Shown piece after piece: positions 26,338 through 35,005 of a stretch of DNA of 64,000 bases. This DNA is from Actinacidiphila fildesensis (lineage in GTDB: Bacteria > Actinomycetota > Actinomycetes > Streptomycetales > Streptomycetaceae). Within the stretch, counting starts at the first letter, position 1. Every line of letters starts with the position of its first letter. The stretch is from the NCBI RefSeq assembly GCF_042652185.1, contig NZ_JBHSIX010000026.1; one strand, written 5' to 3'. Position numbers and translations under genes: made by a program. The notes under the pieces were generated by a model that worked only from the letters and a program-made list of their open reading frames with translations, ran no database searches and was not told the DNA's origin.

Positions 26338-27353
26338 GCGGCGACGAGCGGCGCCCGGCGACCGGCGCGCTGATCGGGCTGGCGCTCGGTGACGCGCTCG
26401 GGTTCCCGACCGAGTTCAACGATGTGCCCTCGATCCTGAAGAAGATGGGCCCGTGGCGGGAGATGGGGCTGCTCTGGCCCGCGATCGTCACCGACGACAC
26501 CCAGATGACGCTCGCGCTCGGGCGCGGTCTGCGCACCGCGATGGAGCGCGGGCCGCTGGCACCGCTGCGGCTGGCACGGCCGGTGCGCGAGGAGTACGTC
26601 GAGTGGTGGCGGTCCCCGGAGAACAACCGGGCGCCCGGCAGGACCTGCATGGTGGCCTGCGAGCGGCTCAGCCACGAGGGACGGGTCTGGCAGGACGCGA
26701 GCCAGACCGGCTCCAAGGGGTGCGGCGCCAATATGCGGGTGGCGCCGATCGGGCTGGTGCCGGGGCTCGACGAGGAGACCCGCGCGGGCGCCGCGCAGCT
26801 CCAGTCGGCGCTGACCCACGGGCATCCCACCGCGCTCGCGGCGAGCGACCTCACCGCGCACGCGGTGCTGCTGCTCGCGCAGGGCGCCCGGCCGGACGAA
26901 CTGGTCGGCCTGCTGCGCGGCTACGCGACCGCCAACCGCTCCGTCTACCACCACCGTTGGCTGGACGACCTGTGGACGTACGCGCAGGACCCGCTGCCGA
27001 CGAGCTTCATCGAACGCGGCTGGGACGACTGCCTGGCGGCGCTGGACCGGCTGGAGGCGGCGCTGCGCGACCCGGACCCGGAGGCGGACCCCTGTCTGGC
27101 CACCGGGGCCGGCTGGATCGCCGAGGAGGCGCTCGCCACCGGGCTGCTGTGCTTCCTGCTCTTCCCCGACGAGCCGGTCACCGCGCTGCGGCGGGCGGCC
27201 TGCACCTCGGGGGACTCGGACTCGATCGCCTGCCTCGCCGGCGCCTTCGCGGGCGCCCACCTCGGCGCGGCCGCCTGGCCCGCCGACTGGGCCGGGCGGA
27301 TCGAGTACCGCGAGGAGCTACTGGAGTTCGGTGCCCTGTGGGACGGCGTCTGA
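26334..27353 (+). CDS. ADP-ribosylglycohydrolase family protein
   Basis: The 339-aa all-helical enzyme is of the DraG/ARH type and is expected to remove ADP-ribose from a protein or nucleic acid. The first motif is ALIGLALGDALG, and the two magnesium sites are TDDTQMTLALG near residue 52 and CTSGDSDSIACLAGAFAGAHLG near 291. All key acidic residues are visible. The ATG overlaps the preceding nucleotidyltransferase stop (ATGA), so the two are coupled. Its last 36 bp overlap the 3' end of a second, convergent nucleotidyltransferase gene. The target is unknown. Confidence 0.9.
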   Translation: MSGDERRPATGALIGLALGDALGFPTEFNDVPSILKKMGPWREMGLLWPAIVTDDTQMTLALGRGLRTAMERGPLAPLRLARPVREEYVEWWRSPENNRAPGRTCMVACERLSHEGRVWQDASQTGSKGCGANMRVAPIGLVPGLDEETRAGAAQLQSALTHGHPTALAASDLTAHAVLLLAQGARPDELVGLLRGYATANRSVYHHRWLDDLWTYAQDPLPTSFIERGWDDCLAALDRLEAALRDPDPEADPCLATGAGWIAEEALATGLLCFLLFPDEPVTALRRAACTSGDSDSIACLAGAFAGAHLGAAAWPADWAGRIEYREELLEFGALWDGV

Positions 27354-28058
27354 GGCGGCAGCCGGGAACGGGTCCGGGGCGCCGGCCGAGGCGCGGCGCA
27401 CCCGGACCAGGAAGTCCTCGACGCGGGCCCGGTCGGGTTCGGCCGGCAGCGGCGAGCGGCTCGCCGCCGCGTCCGACGCCTCGTGCAGCTCCGCCATCCA
27501 GACCCGCACCTCGTCCCAGGAGACCTCGCCGCGCTTGACGGCCAGCAGCCGGTCCCGGTGCTCGCCGACGTCGATCCGCAGCTCACCGCTGCGCAGCACG
27601 TCACGGCAGCTGATCAGCAGCCGCAGCAGATGCATGGCGTGCTTCCAGCGCGGTGCCCCGTGGTTGCGGATGTCGCGCTCGATCTTGTGCAGCTGCTGGG
27701 CCGCGTAGCCGCGGAAGGTGGCGTCGACCTGCCGGGACAGGAAGGCGTCGCGCAGCGCGAGCAGCTCGCGGCCGGTGTCGTCCAGCCGCTCCACGAGGGG
27801 TGAGTGCAGACATTCGAGGAGGTTGGGGTTGGCGCGCAGCGCCAGCTCGCAGAAGCGCTCCACCTCCCACGAGAACTGCTCCTCCGCCGGGCCGTCCACG
27901 TGCGTCGGGGGCTTGGTGAAACCCCAGAAGAGCGGGGTGGGGGCCACGTAGACGCCCCGGCGGTCGGTGTCGCTGTCCTCGGTGGCCAGCCCGAAGGCGC
28001 GCGAGCCCATGACACAGGAGTAGACGGTGTGACGGCGTACGAGTTCGTGTCCGGGCAT
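27318..28058 (-). CDS. Second Pol-beta-type nucleotidyltransferase
   Basis: The 246-aa product has the same signature as the gene at 25555, VMGSRAFGLATEDSDTDRRGVYVAP at residues 16-40, with the D-x-D pair. A later ELALRANPNLLECLHSP segment matches the YcgL/COG3541 pattern better than the first paralogue does. Toward the C-terminus is a helical part rich in Arg. It is convergent with the ADP-ribosylglycohydrolase and overlaps it by 36 bp. The two nucleotidyltransferases share little sequence beyond the motif, so they look like distinct subfamilies rather than a recent duplication. No strong ribosome-binding site is seen. Confidence 0.85.
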   Translation of the reverse strand: MPGHELVRRHTVYSCVMGSRAFGLATEDSDTDRRGVYVAPTPLFWGFTKPPTHVDGPAEEQFSWEVERFCELALRANPNLLECLHSPLVERLDDTGRELLALRDAFLSRQVDATFRGYAAQQLHKIERDIRNHGAPRWKHAMHLLRLLISCRDVLRSGELRIDVGEHRDRLLAVKRGEVSWDEVRVWMAELHEASDAAASRSPLPAEPDRARVEDFLVRVRRASAGAPDPFPAAASDAVPQGTELQ

Positions 28059-28065
28059 ACGGCGA

Positions 28066-28434
28066 TTATGACCAGGGGGCGAGCCGCAGCGGGTGGCCCA
28101 CCGGGTCCCGTTCGACCTCCAGCATCCCGGTCACCGCCGTGCGGTTGATCCGGCCGTACACGTGGGGGAAGAGGGTGCCCTCGGCGACGCCGGGCGGCGG
28201 GGCCGGGTCCGCGGCCTCCCAGCGCACCGGGTGGTCGAGCGCCTCCTCGTCGATGAGCAGCACCATCAGCGGCCCGGCCGTGTCCCGGTAGAAGGCGTCG
28301 GCGACGGCCAGGGTGACGGCCTCGTCGGGGGAGCAGTGCACGAAGCCGTCCTCGGCGAGGGAGGCGGGCGCGTACGGGCGGTCGGGCTCGTGGAGCCAGG
28401 TGTCCAGCGGGACGAGGTGAAGGATCATGTCCAT
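28066..28434 (-). CDS. DUF952 family protein
   Basis: The 122-aa product has the family pattern: ILHLVPLDTW at the N-terminus, SLAEDGFVHCSPDE, a central LMVLLIDEEALDHPVRWE and the late TLFPHVYGRIN. Proteins of this family are small, single-domain and of unknown function. It lies 7 nt upstream of the second nucleotidyltransferase on the same strand, so the two probably form a two-gene unit. The start could be at 28434 or at the next in-frame ATG at 28428. The 248-bp gap before the next gene shows no other coding signal. Confidence 0.85.
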   Translation of the reverse strand: MDMILHLVPLDTWLHEPDRPYAPASLAEDGFVHCSPDEAVTLAVADAFYRDTAGPLMVLLIDEEALDHPVRWEAADPAPPPGVAEGTLFPHVYGRINRTAVTGMLEVERDPVGHPLRLAPWS

Positions 28435-28682
28435 CGTTGTACCGGACGCCGGTGACCTCCAAGTGGCGGATGTGTCCGCTCCGGGAGAGATTGACCATGT
28501 TCGTCGCCGGGAGATTCGCGGGAAGCGACCCCGGCCGGTCTTTCGGAAAGGCGTGCCATGGCGGGACGCACCCCGTGCCGTGCGGCGGCCGCCCGTCTCG
28601 CTGGGCGGTCGCCGCGACCGTGTGCCTGATCACTTGGTTACGCTTGCCGGGTTCGGATCCGAGGGCATGAGGGAGCAGTGAC

Positions 28683-29045
28683 GTGGCGGTACGAGCGGTC
28701 CGCGGAGCCGTCCAGCTGGAGCGGGACGAGGCGGAACACATGCACGGACAGGTGTCCGAGCTGCTCACCGCCCTCCTGGAGCGCAACCGGCTCGCGGTGG
28801 ACGACCTGATCAGCGTGATCTTCACCGCCACCCCTGATCTGCACAGCGACTTCCCGGCGGTGGCCGCGCGCCGGCTCGGCATCGTGGACGTACCGCTGGT
28901 CTGCGCCCAGGAACTGGACATCGAGGGCGCCATGCCGCGCGTGGTCCGCATCCTCGCGCACGTCGAGAGCGAGCTGCCCAGGAGCGAGATCGGGCATGTC
29001 TACCTCGGCGCCGCCGCCGCGCTCCGCAAGGACATCGCTCAGTGA
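28683..29045 (+). CDS. aroH: Chorismate mutase, AroH type
   Basis: The 120-aa product is a monofunctional AroH-class mutase that turns chorismate into prephenate for Phe/Tyr synthesis. Residues matching the Bacillus active site are in place: Arg7 in VRGAVQ, Glu77 in AQELDIEG, Arg89 in RVVRIL and Tyr107 in GHVYLGAA. The GTG at 28683 has GGGAG 7 nt upstream. Its stop overlaps the prephenate dehydrogenase start by 4 nt, so product and next enzyme are made together. Confidence 0.93.
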   Translation: MAVRAVRGAVQLERDEAEHMHGQVSELLTALLERNRLAVDDLISVIFTATPDLHSDFPAVAARRLGIVDVPLVCAQELDIEGAMPRVVRILAHVESELPRSEIGHVYLGAAAALRKDIAQ

Positions 29046-30127
29046 GGACCGCCCTGGTCATCGGAACCGGCCTGATGGGCACCTCCGCCGCGCTCGCCCT
29101 CGTCTCGCGCGGCGTCGAGGTGTACCTGGAGGACCACGACCCGTCCGTCGCGCGCACCGCCGCCGCCCTCGGCGCGGGCAGCGCGCTGCCCCCCGAGGGT
29201 CAGGTCGACCTCGTCGTCGTCGCCGTACCGCCGGCCCACGTGGCGGCCACCCTCGCCGACGCGCAGCGCCGCGGCCTGGCCCGCGGCTACCTCGACGTGG
29301 CCAGCGTCAAGGCGGGTCCGCGCCGCGATCTGCAGGCGCTGGGCTGCGACCTGTCCCGCTACATCGGTACGCACCCGATGGCGGGCCGCGAGCGCTCCGG
29401 CCCGCTGGCCGGCACCGCCGACCTCTTCGAGGGCCGCCCGTGGGTGCTGACCCCCACCCGGGAGACCGGGACCGAGGTGCTCAACCTCGCCCTGGAACTG
29501 GTCGCCCTGTGCCGCGCCGTACCGGTGGTGATGGACGCCGACGAGCACGACCGGGCCGTCGCGCTCGTCTCGCACACCCCGCAGCTGGTCTCCAGCATGG
29601 TCGCGGCCCGGCTGCAGCACGCCGAGGACACCGCGGTGCGGCTGTGCGGGCAGGGCATCCGCGACGTCACCCGTATCGCCGGATCGGAACCCGGCATGTG
29701 GATGGACATCCTGGCCGCCAACCCCGGCCCGGTGGCCGATGTGCTCGCCGAGGTCGCCACCGACCTGACCGGCGCCGTCGAGGCGCTGCGCGGGCTGCAG
29801 TCCGCCGACGAGGACAAGCGCCGCACCGGCGCCGCCGGGATCGAGGACATCCTGCTGCGCGGCAACGCCGGCCGGGACCGGGTCCCCGGCAAGCACGGCA
29901 CGGCCCCCAAGGCCTACGAGGTCGTCGCGGTGCTCATCGGCGACCAGCCGGGCGAGCTGGCGCGGATCTTCGCCGACGCGGGCGCGGCCGGTGTGAACAT
30001 CGAGGACGTCCGCATCGAGCACTCGACGGGCCAGCAGGCCGGCCGGGTGCAGCTCATGGTGGAGCCGGCGGCGGCGCCGGGCCTGACGAGCGCGCTGCGC
30101 GACCGGGGCTGGTCCATCCGGTCCTGA
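29042..30127 (+). CDS. tyrA: Prephenate dehydrogenase with ACT domain
   Basis: The 361-aa enzyme oxidises prephenate to 4-hydroxyphenylpyruvate in tyrosine synthesis. The NAD-binding loop is VIGTGLMGTSAAL at residues 6-18. The core includes THPMAGRERSGP (the conserved catalytic His region) and VALVSHTPQLVSSMVAARL. A C-terminal ACT domain from about 290 (AVLIGDQPGELARIFADAGAAGVNIEDV) points to feedback control, probably by tyrosine. The GTG overlaps the aroH stop (GTGA). Confidence 0.95.
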   Translation: MRTALVIGTGLMGTSAALALVSRGVEVYLEDHDPSVARTAAALGAGSALPPEGQVDLVVVAVPPAHVAATLADAQRRGLARGYLDVASVKAGPRRDLQALGCDLSRYIGTHPMAGRERSGPLAGTADLFEGRPWVLTPTRETGTEVLNLALELVALCRAVPVVMDADEHDRAVALVSHTPQLVSSMVAARLQHAEDTAVRLCGQGIRDVTRIAGSEPGMWMDILAANPGPVADVLAEVATDLTGAVEALRGLQSADEDKRRTGAAGIEDILLRGNAGRDRVPGKHGTAPKAYEVVAVLIGDQPGELARIFADAGAAGVNIEDVRIEHSTGQQAGRVQLMVEPAAAPGLTSALRDRGWSIRS

Positions 30128-30339
30128 GCGTCCCGCGGCGGACCTGGGGCGCGGGGTCCCGCGACGGCTCCCGATGGCCCCGCGGCCGCCCCGGCGGCCC
30201 GATGTGACGGGTTCCGGCGGCCGGGGACAACGGCTGTGGTACGTGTGCTGGCACCCGGCCGGTAACCTTATGGGATGGCCTCCGGCGTCAGCCGGGCCCA
30301 CCTCACCCCGTAACCGTGCCCAAGGAAGGCCCTCGCGCT

Positions 30340-31017
30340 GTGGAATCTCCGGTGATCGTCGCCATCGACGGCCCCTCGGGCACGGGTAAGTCCAGCACGT
30401 CCAAGGCCGTCGCGGCCAAGCTCGGCCTCAGCTACCTCGACACCGGCGCCCAGTACCGGGCGATCACCTGGTGGATGCTGAGCAACGGCGTGGACGTGAG
30501 TGACACCGAGGCCGTGGCCAACGCCTCCGCCAAGCCCGTCATCGTCTCCGGCACCGAGCCCGTCGGCCCGACCATCACCGTGGACGGCGAGGACGCCTCC
30601 GGGCCGATCCGCACCCAGGAGGTCACCGCCGCGGTCAGCGCCGTCAGCGCGGTGCCCGAGGTGCGCACCCGGCTGGTCGGCCTGCAGCGCGCGGCCGCCG
30701 CCGCCGCGCCGGACGGCATCGTCGTGGAGGGCCGGGACATCGGCACCACGGTGCTGCCCGACGCCACTCTCAAGATCTTCCTGACCGCCTCCGCCGAGGC
30801 CCGCGCGTCCCGGCGCAGCGGTGAGCTCAAGGGCGCGCAGAGCGTGCAGGCCACCCAGGACGCCCTGGTCAAGCGGGACGCGGCCGATTCCGGCCGGAAG
30901 ACCTCGCCGCTGGCCAAGGCGGACGACGCCATAGAGGTCGACACCACGGACCTCTCCCTCGACCAGGTCATCGAGTGCATCGTCACCCTGATCGAGGAGA
31001 AGCGAGCGGCTCGGTGA
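30340..31017 (+). CDS. cmk: Cytidylate kinase
   Basis: The 225-aa product phosphorylates CMP and dCMP. The P-loop IDGPSGTGKSSTSKAV begins at residue 8, followed by LSYLDTGAQYRAITWWML, PIRTQEVTAAVSAVSAVPEVR and the EGRDIGTTVLPDA motif, then KRDAADSGRKTSPLAKADDA in the lid region. The GTG at 30340 gives a compact start; the GTG at 30316 would add eight residues and cannot be ruled out. It begins the cmk-plsC-der operon and overlaps plsC by 4 nt (GTGA). Confidence 0.94.
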   Translation: MESPVIVAIDGPSGTGKSSTSKAVAAKLGLSYLDTGAQYRAITWWMLSNGVDVSDTEAVANASAKPVIVSGTEPVGPTITVDGEDASGPIRTQEVTAAVSAVSAVPEVRTRLVGLQRAAAAAAPDGIVVEGRDIGTTVLPDATLKIFLTASAEARASRRSGELKGAQSVQATQDALVKRDAADSGRKTSPLAKADDAIEVDTTDLSLDQVIECIVTLIEEKRAAR

Positions 31018-31670
31018 CGTCCCAGACCCTGACGGCGCCCGGCCCGCGCGGAGCGGCGGTCGGCCGCCGCATCGGCATTGGCCTGATGAACGGCCTGTGG
31101 CGGCCCCGCGTCCTCGGCGCCTGGCGGGTGCCGGCCCACGGGCCGGTCATTCTGGCGGGCAACCACGCGCACAACGTGGACGGGCCGATGATCATCGGCA
31201 CCTCCCCGCGACCCGTGCACTTCCTGGTCAAGAAGGAAGCGTTCGTCGGCCCGCTGGACCCGTTCCTGCGCGGTATCGGGCAGCTCGCCGTCGACCGCTA
31301 CAGCGCCGACCGCACCGCCATCACGGCCGCGCTCGGCGTGCTGGCGCGCGGCGGAGTGCTCGGGATCTTCCCGGAGGGCACCCGCGGGGTCGGTGACTTC
31401 TCGGAACTCCGCTCCGGCCTGGCGTACTTCGCGGTGCGCTCCGGCGCGCCCGTCGTACCCGTCGCCGTCCTGGGCAGCGCCCGCCAGGGACGGGTGATAT
31501 CGGGGCTGCCACCACTGCGCAGCCGTATCGACATCGTTTTCGGCGACCCGTTCGAGGCGGGCGACCCCAGCGGCCGACGTACCCGTTCGGCGATGGACAA
31601 CGCCACGTTGCGCATCCAGGAGCGCCTCACCGCGCACCTGGCCCACGCCAAGCAAGCCACCGGCCGCTGA
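31014..31670 (+). CDS. plsC: 1-acyl-sn-glycerol-3-phosphate acyltransferase-like protein
   Basis: The 218-aa membrane-associated acyltransferase has the catalytic H-x4-D block NHAHNVDGP at about residues 50-58 and the substrate-binding FPEGTRG at about 121. A third block VPVAVLG follows. The first H-x4-D lacks the usual Ser of NHxSxxD. The family acylates lysophosphatidic acid in phospholipid synthesis. The placement between cmk and der, with a 4-nt overlap to cmk, is a conserved actinobacterial arrangement as I recall it. Confidence 0.9.
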   Translation: MTSQTLTAPGPRGAAVGRRIGIGLMNGLWRPRVLGAWRVPAHGPVILAGNHAHNVDGPMIIGTSPRPVHFLVKKEAFVGPLDPFLRGIGQLAVDRYSADRTAITAALGVLARGGVLGIFPEGTRGVGDFSELRSGLAYFAVRSGAPVVPVAVLGSARQGRVISGLPPLRSRIDIVFGDPFEAGDPSGRRTRSAMDNATLRIQERLTAHLAHAKQATGR

Positions 31671-31719
31671 ACCACATCAGGTACCGCAGCCACCACTGTT
31701 GATCGACGGAGAAGCTTTC

Positions 31720-33177
31720 ATGGACAACCAGAACGAACACGGCGACGTCGGCGCGCTCGGCGACGACGAGTACGCGGAGTTCATGGAACTCGCGGCCGAG
31801 GAAGGCTTCGACCTCGAAGAGGTCGCAGGCGACCTGGCGGCGGCGGGCCACGGCCCGCTCCCGGTCCTCGCCGTCGTCGGCCGCCCGAACGTCGGCAAGT
31901 CGACGCTGGTCAACCGCATCATCGGCCGCCGTGAGGCGGTCGTCGAGGACAAGCCGGGCGTCACCCGCGACCGGGTCAACTACGAGGCGAACTGGAACGG
32001 CCGCCGCTTCACCATCGTCGACACCGGCGGCTGGGAGCAGGACGTCCTCGGCATCGACGCCTCCGTCGCCGCCCAGGCCGAATTCGCGATCCAGGCGGCC
32101 GACGCGGTCGTCTTCGTCGTGGACTCCACGGTCGGCGCCACCGACACCGACGAGGCCGTCGTCCGGCTGCTGCGCAAGTCCGGCAAGCCCGTCGTGCTCG
32201 CCGCCAACAAGGTGGACGGCCAGTCCGGCGAGGCGGACGCCGCCGCACTGTGGAACCTGGGCCTGGGCGAGCCGCACGCCGTCTCGTCGCTGCACGGCCG
32301 TGGCACCGGCGACCTGCTCGACGCGATCATGGAGGCGCTGCCCGAGGCGCCCGCGATGACCTTCGGTGCTGGGATCGGCGGCCCGCGCCGCATCGCCCTG
32401 ATCGGCCGCCCGAACGTCGGCAAGTCGAGCCTGCTCAACCGCGTCGCCGGTGAGCACCGCGTGGTCGTCGACAAGGTCGCCGGCACCACCCGCGACCCGG
32501 TCGACGAGCTGATCGAGCTCGGCGGCATCACCTGGAAGTTCATCGACACCGCCGGTATCCGCCGCCGCGTGCACCTGCAGGAAGGCGCGGACTACTACGC
32601 GTCGCTGCGGACCGCTGCCGCGCTGACCAAGGCGGAGGTCGCGGTGGTCCTGATCGACACGACCGAGTCGATCAGCGTCCAGGACACCCGCATCATCACC
32701 ATGGCCGTCGAGGCCGGGCGCGCCGTCGTCATCGCCTACAACAAGTGGGACCAGATCGACGAGGAGCGCCGCTATTACCTGGAGCGCGAGATCGAGCAGG
32801 ATCTCGTCCAGGTCCAGTGGGCGCCGCGGGTGAACGTCTCGGCGCTCACCGGCCGTCACATGGAGAAGCTCGTCCCGGCGATCGAGGCCGCCATCGCGGG
32901 CTGGGAGACGCGTATCCCGACCGGCCGCCTCAATGCCTTCCTCGGCGAGCTGGTCGCCGGCCACCCGCACCCGATCCGCGGTGGCAAGCAGCCCCGCATC
33001 CTGTTCGGCACGCAGGCCGGCACCCGGCCGCCGCGGTTCGTGCTCTTCGCCTCGGGCTTCCTCGAGGCGGGCTACCGTCGTTTCGTCGAGCGCCGGCTGC
33101 GTGAGGAGTTCGGCTTCGTCGGCACGCCGATCCAGGTCTCGGTGCGGGTCCGCGAGAAGCGCGGCCGCAACAAGTAG
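31720..33177 (+). CDS. der: Ribosome biogenesis GTPase Der
   Basis: The 485-aa product has two G domains in tandem, as in EngA/Der, which acts in 50S assembly. The first GRPNVGKST is near residue 52, with DTGGWEQ and NKVDG. The second GRPNVGKSS is near residue 229, with DTAGIRRR and NKWDQ. A C-terminal KH-like domain ends in basic VRVREKRGRNK. About 45 acidic N-terminal residues precede the first domain, longer than in E. coli. The ATG at 31720 with GGAG 8 nt upstream was chosen over a TTG at 31699. Confidence 0.96.
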   Translation: MDNQNEHGDVGALGDDEYAEFMELAAEEGFDLEEVAGDLAAAGHGPLPVLAVVGRPNVGKSTLVNRIIGRREAVVEDKPGVTRDRVNYEANWNGRRFTIVDTGGWEQDVLGIDASVAAQAEFAIQAADAVVFVVDSTVGATDTDEAVVRLLRKSGKPVVLAANKVDGQSGEADAAALWNLGLGEPHAVSSLHGRGTGDLLDAIMEALPEAPAMTFGAGIGGPRRIALIGRPNVGKSSLLNRVAGEHRVVVDKVAGTTRDPVDELIELGGITWKFIDTAGIRRRVHLQEGADYYASLRTAAALTKAEVAVVLIDTTESISVQDTRIITMAVEAGRAVVIAYNKWDQIDEERRYYLEREIEQDLVQVQWAPRVNVSALTGRHMEKLVPAIEAAIAGWETRIPTGRLNAFLGELVAGHPHPIRGGKQPRILFGTQAGTRPPRFVLFASGFLEAGYRRFVERRLREEFGFVGTPIQVSVRVREKRGRNK

Positions 33178-33186
33178 TCGTGGCCG

Positions 33187-33219
33187 GTGGGGCGCGGGCC
33201 CGTGCGGCCCGCTCCCCAC
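33187..33219 (+). terminator. Hairpin after der
   Basis: A 14-bp stem with one mismatch (33187-33200 with 33206-33219) and a 5-nt loop starts 10 nt after the der stop and separates it from a convergent small gene. Confidence 0.8.
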
Positions 33220-33251
33220 GACCGGCCGTGTGTGACCCGTCCGGAGCTCGT

Positions 33252-33554
33252 CTAGAGCCCGTACATCCGGTTGTCGGTGCGGCCCGGCGGCAGCGCCGCG
33301 GCCGGGCGGTTGCCGCGGTGCCGGCCCGGCGCGGCGTCGTACGGCTGCTCGTGCCACGCCGAGAACGCGTTGAACTGCATGGCCTCCTCGCCGGAGCGGT
33401 CACCCGGCAGGGCTCGGAACAGCCTGCGGTACTCCGAGTAGAGAGCGTCGTAGATCGGCGTGCCCGAGCCGACCCCGGAGGGATCCTGCGCGCTGCGCAT
33501 CGACGGAATCTGGCTCTGGTAGGGGACTCGGGAGAAGGCGTCAAAGGTGTGCAC
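33252..33554 (-). CDS. Small hypothetical protein
   Basis: The 100-aa product has a well-formed middle, GTPIYDALYSEYRRLFRALPGDRSGEEAMQFNAFSAWHE, and an Arg/Pro-rich end. I do not recognise a family. I recall similar short proteins at this place in streptomycetes. The start is uncertain: the GTG at 33554 lacks a ribosome-binding site, and an ATG at 33500 would give an 82-aa product. It is convergent with der across a hairpin. Confidence 0.55.
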   Translation of the reverse strand: MHTFDAFSRVPYQSQIPSMRSAQDPSGVGSGTPIYDALYSEYRRLFRALPGDRSGEEAMQFNAFSAWHEQPYDAAPGRHRGNRPAAALPPGRTDNRMYGL

Positions 33555-33629
33555 GAATGTGCCAACGACTGCTTACCGTCCAAGATGCGGGCAGCACGGG
33601 GTAAATGCGGATCTTCGGTCGCACGAGAG

Positions 33630-33659
33630 GGGGCGCGTACGGGTTTCCGTACGCGCCCC
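33630..33659 (-). terminator. Hairpin downstream of the gene at 33724-34539
   Basis: A 13-bp perfect stem (33630-33642 with 33647-33659) with a GTTT loop lies 64 nt past the stop of the minus-strand gene that ends at 33724. Confidence 0.75.
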
Positions 33660-33723
33660 TTCGTTCAGCGGTGCGCTGCGCCGTTCGGTGGTGCGAGGCG
33701 GGGCCCCGGGCCGCACGGGCCGC

Positions 33724-34539
33724 TCAGGTGCCCGAGAGCGGCATCGTCGCACCGACCAGCAGCCCGCGGGCGGCCGCGCGCTCCAGCGCGTCACGCATCA
33801 GGTCCTCGCGCGGCTGACGGCCGATCGAGTCGGCCGGGGCGGCGTAGACGTACACCTCGTTGGTGCGGTTCACCGCGCTGCGCCAGCCATCGCTCACCTG
33901 CAGCGGCTGGTGGGCCTGCCACCAGGAGACGGCGGGGCCGCCGGCACTCGGCTGCAGGACCGCGTGCAACTGGCCCATGGCCAGCAGCACCGACCAGCCG
34001 CTCAGGGCGGGCGGCGGTACCGCCAGGTCGAGCTGGGGCATGAAGCCCTGCTCGATCATGAGGGGGAGGAAGTCGTCCCCGTCGGCGGTGGAGCCCGGGC
34101 GGCTGATGGCGCCGGTCGGTTCGACCACCAGGGCCGGCCGGAGCGTTCCCTCGACCAGGACGAGCCCGCAGGTGATGCCCAGCACCGCCTGGCGCGGCGC
34201 GGCCGCGGCCCCGGCCTCCCGGGCGCCGTCCACCAGGGCGGACGCCGTGCCGCCGGCCGCGTCGTCCGCGGTGATGCTGCGCACCGCGCCCTGGAGCTGC
34301 TCCTCCGAGACCGGCACCACCTGCGAGGGGATGCAGGTCGCGTGGGCGAAGGCGAGCACCGCGGTCTCGTCGCTGACGAACAGGACGGTGCTGGTGCGCT
34401 CCTGGCCGGTGTCGCCGGGGGTGCGGCAGGAGGTGCAGTCGTACGTCCCCGGGGCGTTCTCCCCGGCGAGCAGACGCGTGGCCTCCTCCTCGCCGATCTC
34501 GGCGCGTACCTCGGCGCTGACGTCGAGCATGGGCGGCAC
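33724..34539 (-). CDS. Conserved hypothetical protein
   Basis: The 271-aa product is soluble and has no signal peptide. An early CTSC pair sits in TYDCTSCRTPGDTG, followed by strand-rich segments such as TSTVLFVSDETAVLAFAHATC. The second half has ALSGWSVLLAMGQLHAVLQP and ends with a helical RQPREDLMRDALERAAARGLLVG. I do not recognise the family. The GTG at 34539 is favoured because AAGGAGG lies 5 nt upstream; the next ATG at 34530 is too far from it. The gene stands alone on the minus strand. Confidence 0.7.
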   Translation of the reverse strand: MPPMLDVSAEVRAEIGEEEATRLLAGENAPGTYDCTSCRTPGDTGQERTSTVLFVSDETAVLAFAHATCIPSQVVPVSEEQLQGAVRSITADDAAGGTASALVDGAREAGAAAAPRQAVLGITCGLVLVEGTLRPALVVEPTGAISRPGSTADGDDFLPLMIEQGFMPQLDLAVPPPALSGWSVLLAMGQLHAVLQPSAGGPAVSWWQAHQPLQVSDGWRSAVNRTNEVYVYAAPADSIGRQPREDLMRDALERAAARGLLVGATMPLSGT

Positions 34540-35005
34540 GGAGGCCTCCTTGACTGTGCGGCTGCGGTTTGCTGCGCAGGGCGTTCCCCCGCGCACAGTG
34601 ACAACGGACGACCTGTGGTGAGGGTCACGCTTTGCGGCACATCCGTTCCCGCCGCCGGGTGCGCAGGGTGACCGGCGACCCGGAGGATCTCACTCCCTGT
34701 CGAGATTCCGTCCGGAGGGAAGTTCCTGCCGCGGTGAAGTGGGTCACAGCCGGTGCGGCACCCATCACGATTTAGGGTGACAAGGACGCGTCAATTGGAC
34801 GGCGAAAATACGTCCTTACTTCGGGTAACCGTCAAGTGGCCTGCAACGAACCGGATTTGGTTGATTCGGTGCACCTGGGGTGTCTAGGTTCTCGGCTCGT
34901 GTGCAAAGAGCACCGCCCGGGTTCGGACGGGCACCGGCGTCAGACGCGCCGGTGCGCGTTCTCGAGGCACGTAGGGGGAACCCCGGGTCCGTGGAGAGGG
35001 AATCC
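34540..35005. other. Intergenic region between two divergent genes
   Basis: This 466-bp gap shows no coding signal. Two similar stretches, GGGTCAC followed by TGCGGCAC, occur at 34622-34640 and 34741-34761. A promoter for the rightward Rpf gene is at 34861-34890. A 9-bp perfect stem (34931-34939 with 34947-34955) lies in the predicted leader of about 109 nt. Confidence 0.6.
34861..34890 (+). promoter_or_regulatory. Probable promoter of the first Rpf-like gene
   Basis: TTGATT (34861-34866), an 18-bp spacer and TAGGTT (34885-34890) match a housekeeping promoter well. The transcript would start near 34897. Confidence 0.6.

Noticed and set aside
33555..33723. A possible extra gene between the small hypothetical protein and the gene at 33724
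   Set aside because: The stretch is largely a terminator hairpin, and no frame shows a start with a ribosome-binding site.
34540..35005. A c-di-AMP (ydaO-type) riboswitch before the Rpf-like gene
   Set aside because: Rpf genes in Streptomyces can be controlled this way, but I could not find the conserved core elements, and the best promoter leaves a leader of only about 109 nt. A covariance-model scan (ydaO-yuaA family) would decide.
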